The notes: generated by a model not told the origin, from the sequence alone. 64,000 nt of DNA from Brevibacterium sp. CBA3109 (GCF_040256645.1 NZ_CP158281.1:1426001-1490000); one strand, 5' to 3'; positions 16,190-25,042 are shown, counted from the first letter of the stretch. Translations and numbers: made by a program.

Positions 16190-16858
16190 ATGCATCGGAG
16201 TTTCCTCCTGGCGAGTGTGATCGTGCTGGGCCTGTCCCTCTCCGGGTGCTCAGCACTGCGTGTGAGCACAGCAGAGGGCGATTCGCGACCGGTCAGCGTC
16301 GGCATCGACGACGGGTCCGAAGGAGAGACGCCCCAGGAAACCGACACCCCTGCGATTCCTGCGGGGATGACCCAGGTGAGGGTCGATCTGGGCCCGGAAT
16401 GACCGATCAAGGTGCAGATGGCCATGGACGGCGAATGGAACGATGATCTCGCCTACGACAGCTATCAGCTCTACAGCCGCGATCACGGAGCCATCATCAC
16501 CGTCAACTGCTATGAAACCGGCGACGAAACGGCACAGAGCATCATCGATACGGCACAGGAACAGACCTCCGGGGAATCGCGATCGAGCGTTTTGGAGGAG
16601 ACGTCCGGGACAGTGACCGGTGGTGTCTACTGGACAGTCCACGGGCTGCTCGCCCGCCAGGAGATCCGTGCCATCGACGAAACCGAGTCTGTGCTTTTCG
16701 GAGCAATTGCCGGAATCTCCGTTGACGGTCGACTGTACAAGGTCAGCGTCGAGATGGTCACGGTGACAAGTGACCAAGCCACCGCCGACCTCTACGCGCA
16801 GATGTTGCCGACCGTCAGCTTCGCCGGTCAGGTCCTTGATTCGCCGGCTCTGTCCTAA
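16190..16858 (+). pseudogene. Lipoprotein gene interrupted by an in-frame TGA
   Basis: A signal peptide with lipobox LSGC starts at ATG 16190 (MHRSFLLASV). The frame runs 70 codons to TGA 16400-16402 (after VDLGPE) and then continues without shift (PIKVQMAMDGEW) for about 150 more codons to TAA 16856-16858. The two halves together make a 222-codon lipoprotein of normal architecture: lipobox, acidic linker, then a globular domain. A single change, for example TGG to TGA, would explain the break. The downstream half has a GTG at 16412 but would lack the signal peptide. It could be a recent pseudogene, a sequencing error or, less likely, a readthrough case. The last four bases overlap the convergent oxidoreductase gene. 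Function unknown. Confidence 0.75.
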
Positions 16859-18066
16859 GTGCGTGCCCGCGGTGCCCCTGTGCGCCGTTTGAGCAGTTCT
16901 CTGGCCGCGATCCGTCCCGCGCGTGTGGCGCCGACCGTTGAGCTCGCGGAGCCGTATCCGACGAGGAAGACTCGGCGGTCATCCTTGACCGAAACCTCTG
17001 TCTCCATGGAGATTCCACCGTCGGGTGTGCGCAGATGCAGCGGTGCCAAATGGTTGAGGGCGGCCCGGAATCCGGTGTTCCAGAAGATGACGTCGACCTC
17101 TTCGACACGTTCATGGTCGAAGGGCTGCCAAGACTCAGGCAGAGCCAAATGGTCACTTGTCGAGGGTCCAAGCCCCTCCGAGGTCGTCTGTGCTTCGCCC
17201 ACCTGCCCGGGGAAGTGGACCCCGTGGGGCAGGATCGCATCGAACATTCCACGCGAGACGAGAACCTCTGATTCGACGCCGTCGCGGAAATCCTGTCGAA
17301 CAGGCAGGCCGGTGGTGCGCACGACACTGGCCGGGGCAAGTCCTGCCAAGGTGCGCGACCGCACGGCACGTTCGACCTCGAGTCCCCATCTGCCGTCGAA
17401 CTCTCGCGAGGTGAAGTTCGGGGGCCGGCGCGTGGCCCATAGCGTCTGGGTCACTGTTGCGAGCTCGAGGAGGAACTGGGTTGCGGAGATGCCACCGCCG
17501 ACGACCAAGGTCCGCAACCCCCGGAAGTCCTCGACATCGCGGAAATTGGCAGTATGCAGTTGGCGGCCCTCGAATTCGGCGATGCCGGGCACGAACGGGA
17601 CATAGGGATGAGTCCACGTTCCAGTCGCATTGATCAGGTATCGGGCCGAGAGGGGAATGCGTTCACCGTCGATTTTGGTCGTGATCTCCAATGGCCCGGA
17701 TCCGGGAGTGGGGGAGTTCACGGTGACCACCTCGGCAGGGCGGACGACGCAGAGTTCGAGCTCGCGTTCGAAACGCGAATAGTAGTCGGAGACCACCGCC
17801 GAAGCGGGTACTGAGGGATCCGGTGTGCCCAGGGGAAACCCCGGCAGATCCGCCACATGGTTCGTCGAGCCCAACGTCAGGGAATCCCACCGTTCACGCC
17901 ACGCTCCGCCGGGTCCGGCCCCGGCGTCGAGGACGATGAAGTCCTTGCCAGGCACCAGTCCGTCGCGCCAGAGATAATGGGCGGCCGAGAGTCCAGCCTG
18001 GCCCGCGCCGATGATGACGATCGGCCAATGGGAATCGACGAGCAACTCCGAGATTCGGCACACCAT
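16855..18066 (-). CDS. FAD-dependent oxidoreductase (flavin monooxygenase-like)
   Basis: A 403-residue two-dinucleotide-binding-domain flavoprotein. FAD site: IVIIGAGQAGLSAAHYL near residue 15; NAD(P)H site: TLVVGGGISATQFLLE near residue 190; and the ATGTW segment between them typical of flavin-containing monooxygenases and YpdA-like reductases. The usual role is NADPH-dependent oxygenation or thiol/disulfide reduction; the substrate is unknown. Its TAG overlaps the stop of the convergent broken lipoprotein gene by 4 bases. ATG 18066 has no obvious ribosome binding site. Confidence 0.87.
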   Translation of the reverse strand: MVCRISELLVDSHWPIVIIGAGQAGLSAAHYLWRDGLVPGKDFIVLDAGAGPGGAWRERWDSLTLGSTNHVADLPGFPLGTPDPSVPASAVVSDYYSRFERELELCVVRPAEVVTVNSPTPGSGPLEITTKIDGERIPLSARYLINATGTWTHPYVPFVPGIAEFEGRQLHTANFRDVEDFRGLRTLVVGGGISATQFLLELATVTQTLWATRRPPNFTSREFDGRWGLEVERAVRSRTLAGLAPASVVRTTGLPVRQDFRDGVESEVLVSRGMFDAILPHGVHFPGQVGEAQTTSEGLGPSTSDHLALPESWQPFDHERVEEVDVIFWNTGFRAALNHLAPLHLRTPDGGISMETEVSVKDDRRVFLVGYGSASSTVGATRAGRIAARELLKRRTGAPRART

Positions 18067-18144
18067 GTCGCCATTGTTTCAGGTTCTGGCCGCCTGTGGG
18101 CCATATGAGTTGACCGGGGCGCAGATCAGGATAAAGCTTGGTCG

Positions 18145-19644
18145 GTGAGCAATCAAGCAGATACTTCGAGTAATCCGTGGCGTGCCTTGTGGGCATTGTG
18201 TATCGGCTTTTTCATGATCCTCGTCGACTCGACCATCGTATCCGTGGCGATGCCGGACATCATGGAATCGCTGCATGCGGACATCAATGCGGTCGTGTGG
18301 GTCACCTCGGCGTATCTGCTCGCGTATGTCGTGCCGTTGCTGATCACGGGCCGACTGGGGGACAGGTTCGGGCCGAAGCGTGTGTACATGGTCGGGCTCA
18401 TCGTCTTCACAGTCAGCTCCCTGTGGTGCGGACTGACAACCACAGTGGGCGCACTGATCGTGGCTCGCGTGGTGCAGGGACTCGGTGCTGCAGCGATGAC
18501 GCCGCAGACTATGGCAGTGATCACGAGAGTCTTTCCTGCCGACCGTCGTGGGCCCGCAATGGGGATGTGGGGCGCGGTCGCCGGGATCGCGACGCTGGTC
18601 GGCCCCATTGTGGGAGGGCTCCTCGTGGACGGTTTCGGATGGGAGTGGATCTTCTTCGTCAACGTTCCTGTCGGAATCATTGCTTTCGTCCTGGCTTGGA
18701 GACTCGTGCCGCGTTTGGAGACGCACGCCCACAGCTTCGACTGGCTGGGGGTTGTTCTCTCCGCCTGCGGCCTGTTCCTCTTGGTCTACGGCATCCAGCA
18801 GGCGCACGGTGTCGAGTGGGGCCCGCTGATCGGGCCCATCACCGTCCCCTTCGTCATCGGCGGGGGAATACTCTTCCTCATCGGATTCGTCCTGTGGCAG
18901 AAGTACACACGCGCCGAGGTGCTCGTTCCCCTCTCGCTGTTCAAGGATCGCAACTTCACCTTGGCCAGCATCGCAATGTTGACAGTGGGCTTCGGCATCA
19001 CCGCGATGATGTTCCCACTGATGCTGTGGGCCCAGACTGTGCTGGGATATTCGCCCACTCAGTCAGCGCTGCTGGTGGCACCGATGGCGATTCTCTCCGG
19101 GGTGCTGGCCCCGTTCGTGGGCAAGATGGTCGACCGGGGAAGTCCACGTGTCTTTGCCGGCATTGGCTTGGGGGCGTTTTCCATCGCACTGTTCTGGATC
19201 GGCTCGATTCTGGGCTCGGACACGTCGCCATGGGTGCTGATGCCGCCGATCCTGCTTCTGGGTGTGGCCAACGGTTTCATGTGGGCACCGATCAGCTCGA
19301 CGGCGACTCGAAACCTTGCCCTTCATCACGCTGGTGCGGGTTCGGGTGTGTACAACACCGTGCGACAGATCGGTGCGGTGTTCGGCAGTGCTGCGATCGC
19401 CGTGGCGATGGAGTCTCGTCTGGCCGCCAACATCGACGACGCTAGCGGGATGACCGGCGGCTCGGCGGCGGAGGCTGCCGGCGGTATGACAGCAGGCGGC
19501 GGGGGCGCGCGGATGCCGGAGGCAATCGCCACCGGGTTCGCTCATGCGATGGGCCAGTCCCTGTGGTTGCCGGCAGGGCTCATCCTGATCGGTTTCGTCG
19601 CAGTGCTGTTCTTCGAAAAGCCGAAAGTCCGGGTGCGGGGCTGA
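18145..19644 (+). CDS. MFS drug transporter, DHA2 (EmrB/QacA) family
   Basis: A 499-residue proton-coupled efflux pump with about 14 hydrophobic segments, the DHA2 layout. Family motifs seen: LVDSTIVSVAMPDI in the first helix, motif A as GRLGDRFGPKRVY, and the motif C-like GPIVGGLLVD. Two-component architecture is not evident because no TetR or MFP partner adjoins. The start is GTG 18145. A Gly/Ala/Met-rich loop lies near residue 435. It is convergent with the PKD protein gene. Confidence 0.92.
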   Translation: MSNQADTSSNPWRALWALCIGFFMILVDSTIVSVAMPDIMESLHADINAVVWVTSAYLLAYVVPLLITGRLGDRFGPKRVYMVGLIVFTVSSLWCGLTTTVGALIVARVVQGLGAAAMTPQTMAVITRVFPADRRGPAMGMWGAVAGIATLVGPIVGGLLVDGFGWEWIFFVNVPVGIIAFVLAWRLVPRLETHAHSFDWLGVVLSACGLFLLVYGIQQAHGVEWGPLIGPITVPFVIGGGILFLIGFVLWQKYTRAEVLVPLSLFKDRNFTLASIAMLTVGFGITAMMFPLMLWAQTVLGYSPTQSALLVAPMAILSGVLAPFVGKMVDRGSPRVFAGIGLGAFSIALFWIGSILGSDTSPWVLMPPILLLGVANGFMWAPISSTATRNLALHHAGAGSGVYNTVRQIGAVFGSAAIAVAMESRLAANIDDASGMTGGSAAEAAGGMTAGGGGARMPEAIATGFAHAMGQSLWLPAGLILIGFVAVLFFEKPKVRVRG

Positions 19645-19664
19645 CTTGTTTGTCGGGCGTTCTT

Positions 19665-19678
19665 AGCCGAAATCGGCT
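19665..19678. terminator. Weak hairpin between convergent genes
   Basis: AGCCGA and TCGGCT separated by AA in the 39-base convergent gap, extendable by a wobble pair on each side. A terminator role is plausible but the stem is short. Confidence 0.3.
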
Positions 19679-19683
19679 GAGGT

Positions 19684-20532
19684 TCAGTTGCAGTCGGGCC
19701 CCTGCGGGTTCATGTAGCAGTCCTCATCGACGAGGTAGCGATGGAAGCGGTAGACATCGATCGATATCTCGTTGCTGGCCACGTGAGCGAATCCATCGAT
19801 CGGCAGCCAAGGCCCACCGTCCACAGAGAACTCCCCACTGAATGTCGCAGTCATACTAACCGTTTTCGCACCGGTCTTCTGGTAGTCATGCCCGATCTGC
19901 GGTTCGTCGCCGGGGCGTGGCTTCGATCCGGACTTCGAGGTTGTTCCTCCGGTATCGTCGCCGAAATCCCAGTAGTACTTCTCAGGGGTTACCTTCACAG
20001 TGACCGAGTACGTCAGCAGTGTCATGTCGATGTAGCTGGTGTCCGCATCCGTCCAGAAGGCCGCCGGTTTGCCGATGACGGCCCAGTCCTTTGGCCAGGC
20101 ATGAATCGTCGGAGCTGGAATGTCGAAGGTCTGGAACTGTGACTCAGGAATGCGGGAGGGTGGTTCCGGCCGCACAGGAGCGCCGCCACCGCCACCTCCG
20201 GGCCCCGGGCCAGGCCCCGGAAGAGCTGCGCAGATATAACCGACTTCTTCGAAGACGCAATCAGGCAGTCCGCCTCCACCACCGCCGTTCCCACCGCCTC
20301 CACCACCGGACCCGCCCCCGCCGCTACCTCCGCCGTCTCCTGGCCCAGGTGCGGGCGCTGGAGGAGGTGGGGCTGGGTTGCCTCCTCCGCCTCCCGACCC
20401 CGGCCCTTTTGCATGACATTTCTTTAGATTCAGGGCGCTACATACTGGTCCCGCATGGGCCGGGCCGATATGGACCACGGTGAGGAAAAAGAGGCTCGTA
20501 AGTAGGAGGGAAAAGATACTCAGTCTGCGCAC
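19684..20532 (-). CDS. Secreted PKD-domain protein with Gly/Pro-rich linkers
   Basis: A 282-residue exported protein. After the signal peptide (MRRLSIF to AHA, about 27 residues) come a short Cys-containing segment, a Gly/Pro-rich linker, a second Cys-containing island (LPDCVFEEVGYIC), another Gly/Pro linker and a C-terminal PKD-like beta domain with the hallmark YYWDFGDDTG and GHDYQKTGAKTVSMTATF, then a final Cys pair. GTG 20532 is chosen because GGAG lies 6 bases before it and it gives a clean signal peptide; a TTG at 20568 is the longer alternative. It overlaps the upstream lipoprotein gene by 13 bases, so the two are coupled. No catalytic motif; probably an adhesion or envelope-binding protein. 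Confidence 0.82.
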   Translation of the reverse strand: MRRLSIFSLLLTSLFFLTVVHIGPAHAGPVCSALNLKKCHAKGPGSGGGGGNPAPPPPAPAPGPGDGGGSGGGGSGGGGGGNGGGGGGLPDCVFEEVGYICAALPGPGPGPGGGGGGAPVRPEPPSRIPESQFQTFDIPAPTIHAWPKDWAVIGKPAAFWTDADTSYIDMTLLTYSVTVKVTPEKYYWDFGDDTGGTTSKSGSKPRPGDEPQIGHDYQKTGAKTVSMTATFSGEFSVDGGPWLPIDGFAHVASNEISIDVYRFHRYLVDEDCYMNPQGPDCN

Positions 20533-21152
20533 TGTTCGCTCCACAGATTCTGAGAATGGACTTTCCAAACCTCACCGTCCGCCTTTGCGACGAACTCGAC
20601 AGTTAATGGTTCCGGGGCAGAATCGGGGAGCTCCTCCCCAAGGCCTACCTGGGCAAACGCAGCGTTGTCCACGCACGAGAGAATAGAAATTTGGTTCTGG
20701 TCAGAAGCAATTTTGTTGACTTTTCGGCTTTGCAATCTGAATTCGCCTGCCATATATTGACCTTGTTTCCTCAGGTCGTCTGAGTCATCACTAAGTGCCT
20801 TGAGAGCATCACCTGCAGCGAATTCATCATCCAACTCAGTTTCGGAACCCCCCGACTCAAATACGCGATTTAATGTTGCGACGTAGCCGTCTAACGCGAC
20901 CAATGCCCCTTCGACGGCTTCCGTCTCCTCAGGACTCAGATCGAGTTCGGTCTCGTAGGCGGGGATCGTGGGCTGCGGATCGGCAGCAGGGGATGCCGCA
21001 GTGGGATCCTTGGCGGGCAGAGTCGATGTCGGTGCAGCCACAGGGGAGTGGTCTTCGCATCCCGACAGTACAAGCGGCAGTGCCAGTGCGGCTGTCAGTG
21101 CAATGCTCGTCGTCGTTCGATAGCGGATACGTCCGCCAAGTCCAGTTTTCAT
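20520..21152 (-). CDS. Lipoprotein of unknown function
   Basis: A 210-residue lipoprotein with a long basic n-region, hydrophobic core and lipobox LVLSGC (lipid Cys about 32). A Pro/Ala/Thr linker follows, then a mostly helical acidic region (about 65-140) and a C-terminal beta-rich part with two cysteines (CVDNAAF and EQCAD). I do not recognise a named family. Its gene overlaps the PKD protein gene by 13 bases, and small lipoprotein/PKD-protein pairs recur in actinobacteria, so the two probably act together at the cell surface. Local codon use looks slightly less G+C-rich than its neighbours. Confidence 0.75.
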   Translation of the reverse strand: MKTGLGGRIRYRTTTSIALTAALALPLVLSGCEDHSPVAAPTSTLPAKDPTAASPAADPQPTIPAYETELDLSPEETEAVEGALVALDGYVATLNRVFESGGSETELDDEFAAGDALKALSDDSDDLRKQGQYMAGEFRLQSRKVNKIASDQNQISILSCVDNAAFAQVGLGEELPDSAPEPLTVEFVAKADGEVWKVHSQNLWSEQCAD

Positions 21153-21286
21153 TCCACGCCTCTGTGGTCGAGAACTCCGGCGCCGATGTACGAATCGCGC
21201 CCGGAATCTCTACATTATGCGAGAACTGTGACTTTGAGAACAGGCGAAGTTGAATCTGTGGATAACCTGCCCGCGAGTGAGCGGAG

Positions 21287-21871
21287 CTACTTCTTGGCTG
21301 CTTTCGCGGCCGCCTTCTGCTGCTTCTTGAAGGCGCGGACTTCCAACAGAGTGTCCTCATCGACCACATCGGCGATCGAGCGACGGCTGTCTGCAGTGCC
21401 GTAGTCTCCAGCTGCCTCGCGCCATCCATCGGCGTTGAAATCGAATTGTTTGCCCAGGAGGGCCAGGAAGATCTTTGCCTTCTGCTCACCGAAACCAGGC
21501 AGCTTCTTCAAGCGTTTGAGCACCTCGGGACCCGTCGGATCTCCGGACGTCCAGATCGCTGCAGTGTCAGCGTCATATTCGTCGACGATCTCTGCTGCCA
21601 GCTTCTGCACCCGCGTCGCCATTGACTTCGGGAAACGATGCACCGCCGGCTTGATCGAGAACTTCTCCAGGAACTCATCCGGATTCATCTCAGCAATCTC
21701 AACCACATCGAGCTTGCCCAGACGCTCAGCAAGCTTCGCTGGCCCGGCGAACGCCACTTCCATCGGCACCTGCTGGTCAAGCAACATGCCCATCAGCAGG
21801 GCTAAGGGATCGCGTGCTAGAAGTTCGTCGGATGCTGGATCACCAGACAGGTAGACAGAATTGGTAGTCAT
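21287..21871 (-). CDS. HhH-GPD-type base-excision repair protein
   Basis: A 194-residue cytoplasmic protein of the helix-hairpin-helix/GPD DNA glycosylase superfamily, the short actinobacterial type (TIGR03252-like). Seen: LLMGMLLDQQVPMEVAFAG near residue 25, the helix-hairpin-helix KLPGFGEQKAKIFLALLG near residue 130, and the following NADGWREA. In the classic family an Asp follows the hairpin; DFNADGW supplies a candidate. The C-terminus is an Ala/Lys tail. ATG 21871 is chosen where homology begins (MTTNSVYLSG). A truncated relic of a second copy lies at 22330-22428. Confidence 0.85.
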   Translation of the reverse strand: MTTNSVYLSGDPASDELLARDPLALLMGMLLDQQVPMEVAFAGPAKLAERLGKLDVVEIAEMNPDEFLEKFSIKPAVHRFPKSMATRVQKLAAEIVDEYDADTAAIWTSGDPTGPEVLKRLKKLPGFGEQKAKIFLALLGKQFDFNADGWREAAGDYGTADSRRSIADVVDEDTLLEVRAFKKQQKAAAKAAKK

Positions 21872-21961
21872 GCATCCAATTTTGCCGTAGTCCGCACCTG
21901 GATGCCAGGACGGGGGCATCTGCTGGCAGTGCAGGCGGCTGAGCAATCACCGTGTAGGGAT

Positions 21962-22276
21962 TTACAACTGAAAGTCTTCATCTCTTTCGTCCACAATGAC
22001 TGCGTATCCGCTGAGCTGCTCTTTCAACTCGTGGATAAGACGGGACCCTTCGGCCGCAAAATGGGCCCGAGACGATTCTGAATCCCAGTCGTCGAACGGG
22101 TCGAAGTGGTCGCCCCAGAAATCCATGTAACTATGAAGATCATGGGCGAGTTCCATCGAAATCGGAAGGTCGGAGGTCCTGACTGCAATGTCCCAGGTGT
22201 CATGACTCCAGAGCGGTTCCTTCCGACCCCAATCAGGAAAAAAGCGGATCTCGATTTCATTCTTCACGGTGCGCAT
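21962..22276 (-). CDS. Small hypothetical protein (104 aa)
   Basis: A 104-residue acidic, aromatic-rich soluble protein (DFWGDHFDPFDDWDSE in the middle). I do not recognise a family; the composition recalls small immunity-type or uncharacterised cytosolic proteins, but no toxin gene adjoins. The frame is intact with ATG 22276. It sits between an HhH-GPD gene and a degraded fragment of the same gene family, so it may have arrived with the rearrangement that produced that fragment. Confidence 0.6.
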   Translation of the reverse strand: MRTVKNEIEIRFFPDWGRKEPLWSHDTWDIAVRTSDLPISMELAHDLHSYMDFWGDHFDPFDDWDSESSRAHFAAEGSRLIHELKEQLSGYAVIVDERDEDFQL

Positions 22277-22329
22277 CTGAGCTCTCGGGTCGGGAACGGC
22301 TGGATTGTCCGTAAGTGTTGTGGGTTTCC

Positions 22330-22428
22330 GATCTGCTGGTCGAGCAGCATGCCCGTCAGCAGGGCAAAGGAGTCATCGGCAAGGAGGGCATCGGCTTCGG
22401 CATCGCCGGAGAGGAAAACTCAGCTCAT
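22330..22428 (-). pseudogene. Truncated relic of an HhH-GPD gene 5' end
   Basis: Read on the minus strand from ATG 22428, the sequence gives M-S-stop-V and then FLSGDAEADALLAD, FALLTGMLLDQQI, which matches the N-terminus of the HhH-GPD protein at 21287-21871 (YLSGDPASDELLARD, LALLMGMLLDQQV). There is a TGA at codon 3, and similarity stops abruptly after DQQI. About 32 codons remain. This is a duplicated or formerly separate copy reduced to its 5' end. Confidence 0.75.
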
Positions 22429-22483
22429 CCGTCCATAGTGGTACGAAACCAGCCAGCAAGCACCTCAGAGATACCATCGAGTC

Positions 22484-22864
22484 ATGATCTGCCCCTGTTC
22501 CGGAATGCCGCCCGGCGCCGACTACGATAATTGCTGCCGTCCTGCCTTGGACGTCAAGACATGGCCAACAACTGCTGAGGCGCTCATGCGCTCTCGCTAC
22601 ACCGCGTTCGCCCGCGGAAACGAAGACCACCTCTTTCGCACCTGGCACGCCAAGACCCGGCCCGCCGACATCGAACTCGACACCGACACCACGTGGTTGG
22701 GCCTGGAAATCCTGGGCACGACAGAAGGATCGGAATCCGACGAAACGGGAACTGTGCACTTCCGAGCAACATGCCGGGACCACCTCGGCGAGCACACCCT
22801 TGAGGAGAACTCCTCATTCGTCCGCAGGGGCGGCCGGTGGGTCTACCTGGATGCTCTCGACTGA
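22484..22864 (+). CDS. YchJ family protein (UPF0225, SEC-C type zinc motif)
   Basis: A 126-residue protein of the YchJ family, unknown function. The N-terminus has the Cys pattern CPCSG and, after a DYDNCC stretch, the zinc-binding motif typical of SEC-C-like domains; the rest is an NTF2-like fold with LMRSRYTAFARGNEDHLFRTW, family-conserved. Usually about 130-160 residues, so length is normal. TACCAT (22472-22477) ends 6 bases before ATG 22484 and no ribosome binding site is present, suggesting a leaderless transcript. Confidence 0.88.
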   Translation: MICPCSGMPPGADYDNCCRPALDVKTWPTTAEALMRSRYTAFARGNEDHLFRTWHAKTRPADIELDTDTTWLGLEILGTTEGSESDETGTVHFRATCRDHLGEHTLEENSSFVRRGGRWVYLDALD

Positions 22865-23214
22865 TCGACCTTCGCAATCGGCGCAGGGGAGAGCCCCCTC
22901 GGCCGAAGCTGTCACGGTGATCCACTGAGCGAGTCTCGTACTGGAGGGAGACTTGGGTGCTCAGGATCGAACGTTCATGACCGGGCTATCTGGTCTCTAT
23001 CCCCTCGAAGCGCAAGACACTGGTCGTGATTCTGGTGGAGATTCTCACAGCGTTCGAGATCGGCCGGATCTATGGCGAGAGGGACGTCAACACAAGCCTG
23101 AGTGCAGCGGGAGCCACGTCCAAAAACGGCAGTCTTCGAAACGTTTCTGCACTGAGTCACCGACCGCGTATCCTTGAAGCTCGGGAAAACAACGGGCATT
23201 CACAAGGAGTCTTC
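22865..23214. other. 350-base intergenic region without a recognisable gene
   Basis: No convincing coding region, tRNA or riboswitch is seen. An open frame reads through the right part into the phosphoribosyltransferase gene but has no family similarity and no ribosome binding site at its start. AAGGAG (23204-23209) at the right edge is the ribosome binding site for that gene. Confidence 0.6.
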
Positions 23215-23724
23215 ATGGGCCAGGCATACCACGCCGATTCGAACGATCTCAATGACAAAGAGATCCTCACGTGGGACACATTCGGCACGTCGGCCAGGGA
23301 CATGGCGCAGACCATCGCCGACTCCGACTACGACCCCGAGATCGTCATCGCAATCGCCCGCGGCGGCCTGCTGCCTGCCGGTGCACTGGCCTACGCGCTC
23401 GGCCTCAAACTCTCCGACGCCATCAATGTCGAGTTCTACACCGATGTCCATGAGACTCTGCCCGACCCGATCCTCCTGGCACCGATGCTCGACATCGAAG
23501 CCATCAGAGGCAAGAAACTGCTCGTCGTCGACGATGTCGCAGACTCGGGCCGCACCCTCGCCCTGGTCCTCGAGCTGCTCAAGAAGCACGGCGCCGAAGC
23601 CCAGTCCGCAGTGATCTACGCAAAGTCAGCCTCCATCATCGACCCGGACTTCGTGTGGAAGCGCACCGATCAGTGGATCGTCTTCCCCTGGTCGGCAGAG
23701 CCCCCGGTCGTCGCCTCCAAATAG
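23215..23724 (+). CDS. Phosphoribosyltransferase (xanthine-guanine/hypoxanthine type)
   Basis: A 169-residue type I phosphoribosyltransferase that joins a purine base to PRPP in salvage. The PRPP-binding motif LLVVDDVADSGRTL is clear near residue 105, and IAIARGGLLPAGALAYALG near residue 45 supplies the pyrophosphate loop. It resembles the COG2236 group. ATG 23215 is chosen because AAGGAG (23204-23209) is 5 bases upstream. The exact base is not determinable. Followed after 10 bases by the esterase gene. Confidence 0.85.
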   Translation: MGQAYHADSNDLNDKEILTWDTFGTSARDMAQTIADSDYDPEIVIAIARGGLLPAGALAYALGLKLSDAINVEFYTDVHETLPDPILLAPMLDIEAIRGKKLLVVDDVADSGRTLALVLELLKKHGAEAQSAVIYAKSASIIDPDFVWKRTDQWIVFPWSAEPPVVASK

Positions 23725-23734
23725 GCGGCAGTCC

Positions 23735-25042
23735 ATGTTGAACGCCTGGCGGGATGTCGATGCGCCGTGCGGTCGGGTCAGAGCCTACGTCGACGGCAAA
23801 GTGATCCGAGCTCGGGGCATCCGCTATGCCCGCGCGCAGCGTTTCTCCCGTCCCGTCGATGAGCCTCGCGTTGACATCATCGACGGCAGACATCCCAGCC
23901 CCGGAAGTCCGCAGCACCGACGCGACCCGAACGCGGGGATGACCTTTGATCAGCTTGGGGGCCTGCCCACCAGCGAAGACTGCCTGCGGGTGAGCGTGAC
24001 ATCTCCCGCGAACACGGGCGACGACGTTTCGGCACTGCCTGTGCTCGTGTGGATCCACGGCGGTGCCTACGTCGCCGGCGCCGGTGATGCGGCAATCTAC
24101 GATCCGCACACCCTCGTCGAGGAACAGAACATCATCGTCGTCTCGGTCACCTACCGCCTCGGCGTCCTGGGTTTCTTGGGAACAGGTAAGCCCGAACATG
24201 CCAACCTCGGCTTCCTCGACCAGATTTCGGCTCTGCGGTGGGTCCAGCGCAACATCGCAGCATTCGGGGGAGACCCGCACAATGTCACGATCGCGGGGCA
24301 GAGCGCCGGTGCTGACGCCTGCGCTCACCTCATGATCGCCGAGGCGACCGATAGTCTCTTCCGCCGCGTGATCCTGGCGTCGGCGCCACTGGGACTCGCC
24401 GGTGGCACCGAACCGATGAACTGGGCCATGGCGAAGGTCGCCGAGAAGATCGACCCCGAGGCCAGCGTCGACGATGTCCTCGCCGCACAGGACGAAGTGC
24501 ACAAGGCTGCATTGGTCGGGGGACTGCACGCTGGCATGTGCTTCGGCGTCCACTACGGTGCCTATCCGTTGCCGGCGAAATCCGACGCCGCTGCCGCATG
24601 GTCAGAAGCCGCACGCAAATACGATGTGCTCATGACCCGCACGGAACGCGAGATCGCCTTCTTCGCCGGTTTCGTCCCCGCCTTCCGGCGTCTGCACGAC
24701 CGCCACCTGACCTCCCCGATGCTCGAATCGCTGATCTCAGGCATCACCTCGGCGGTCTACACTCGTGCGGCTAAAGAATTCTACGATCGGCACCGCATGT
24801 CTGGAGGTCAAGGCACACGCCTCCTCATCGTCTCTCGCGGCGACGGCAGCTTCTTCGACGCCGCGCACTCCGGGGACCTTCCTCTGCTGTTCCCTGGCAA
24901 CATCTGGCACGACAGCTTCCTCGACTACGGCCAATCGGCACAGATCGCGGGTCCAGAGCTGCGCAATATTTGGGGACGTTTCGCGACCTCGGGCGCATTG
25001 CCGCGGGTTTCCGTGCCCGGGCTCATCGACATCCTCGGCTGA
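23735..25042 (+). CDS. Type-B carboxylesterase family protein
   Basis: A 435-residue alpha/beta hydrolase of the carboxylesterase/para-nitrobenzyl esterase family. Seen: oxyanion loop VWIHGGAYVAG near residue 105, early motif SEDCLRVSV near residue 80, and the nucleophile elbow GQSAGA with Ser190. Many family members exceed 480 residues, so this is a compact form; a late HSGDLPLLF supplies the probable catalytic His. Hydrolyses carboxylic esters of unknown identity. It begins 10 bases after the phosphoribosyltransferase gene. Confidence 0.88.
   Translation: MLNAWRDVDAPCGRVRAYVDGKVIRARGIRYARAQRFSRPVDEPRVDIIDGRHPSPGSPQHRRDPNAGMTFDQLGGLPTSEDCLRVSVTSPANTGDDVSALPVLVWIHGGAYVAGAGDAAIYDPHTLVEEQNIIVVSVTYRLGVLGFLGTGKPEHANLGFLDQISALRWVQRNIAAFGGDPHNVTIAGQSAGADACAHLMIAEATDSLFRRVILASAPLGLAGGTEPMNWAMAKVAEKIDPEASVDDVLAAQDEVHKAALVGGLHAGMCFGVHYGAYPLPAKSDAAAAWSEAARKYDVLMTRTEREIAFFAGFVPAFRRLHDRHLTSPMLESLISGITSAVYTRAAKEFYDRHRMSGGQGTRLLIVSRGDGSFFDAAHSGDLPLLFPGNIWHDSFLDYGQSAQIAGPELRNIWGRFATSGALPRVSVPGLIDILG

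Noticed and set aside
16400..16402. TGA as a selenocysteine codon
   Set aside because: No following SECIS-like hairpin was identified and no Sec machinery lies in the window; nonsense mutation or sequence error is simpler.
20022..20483. Plus-strand open frames opposite the PKD-protein gene
   Set aside because: They translate the reverse of Gly/Pro repeats; the minus-strand gene has signal peptide, PKD motif and ribosome binding site.
22106..22438. Plus-strand small open frames around 22.1-22.5 kb
   Set aside because: They lie opposite the 104-residue gene and the HhH-GPD relic, and lack ribosome binding sites and recognisable motifs.
22865..23214. tRNA, riboswitch or small gene in the 350-base gap
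   Set aside because: No cloverleaf, conserved riboswitch core or plausible start was found by eye.
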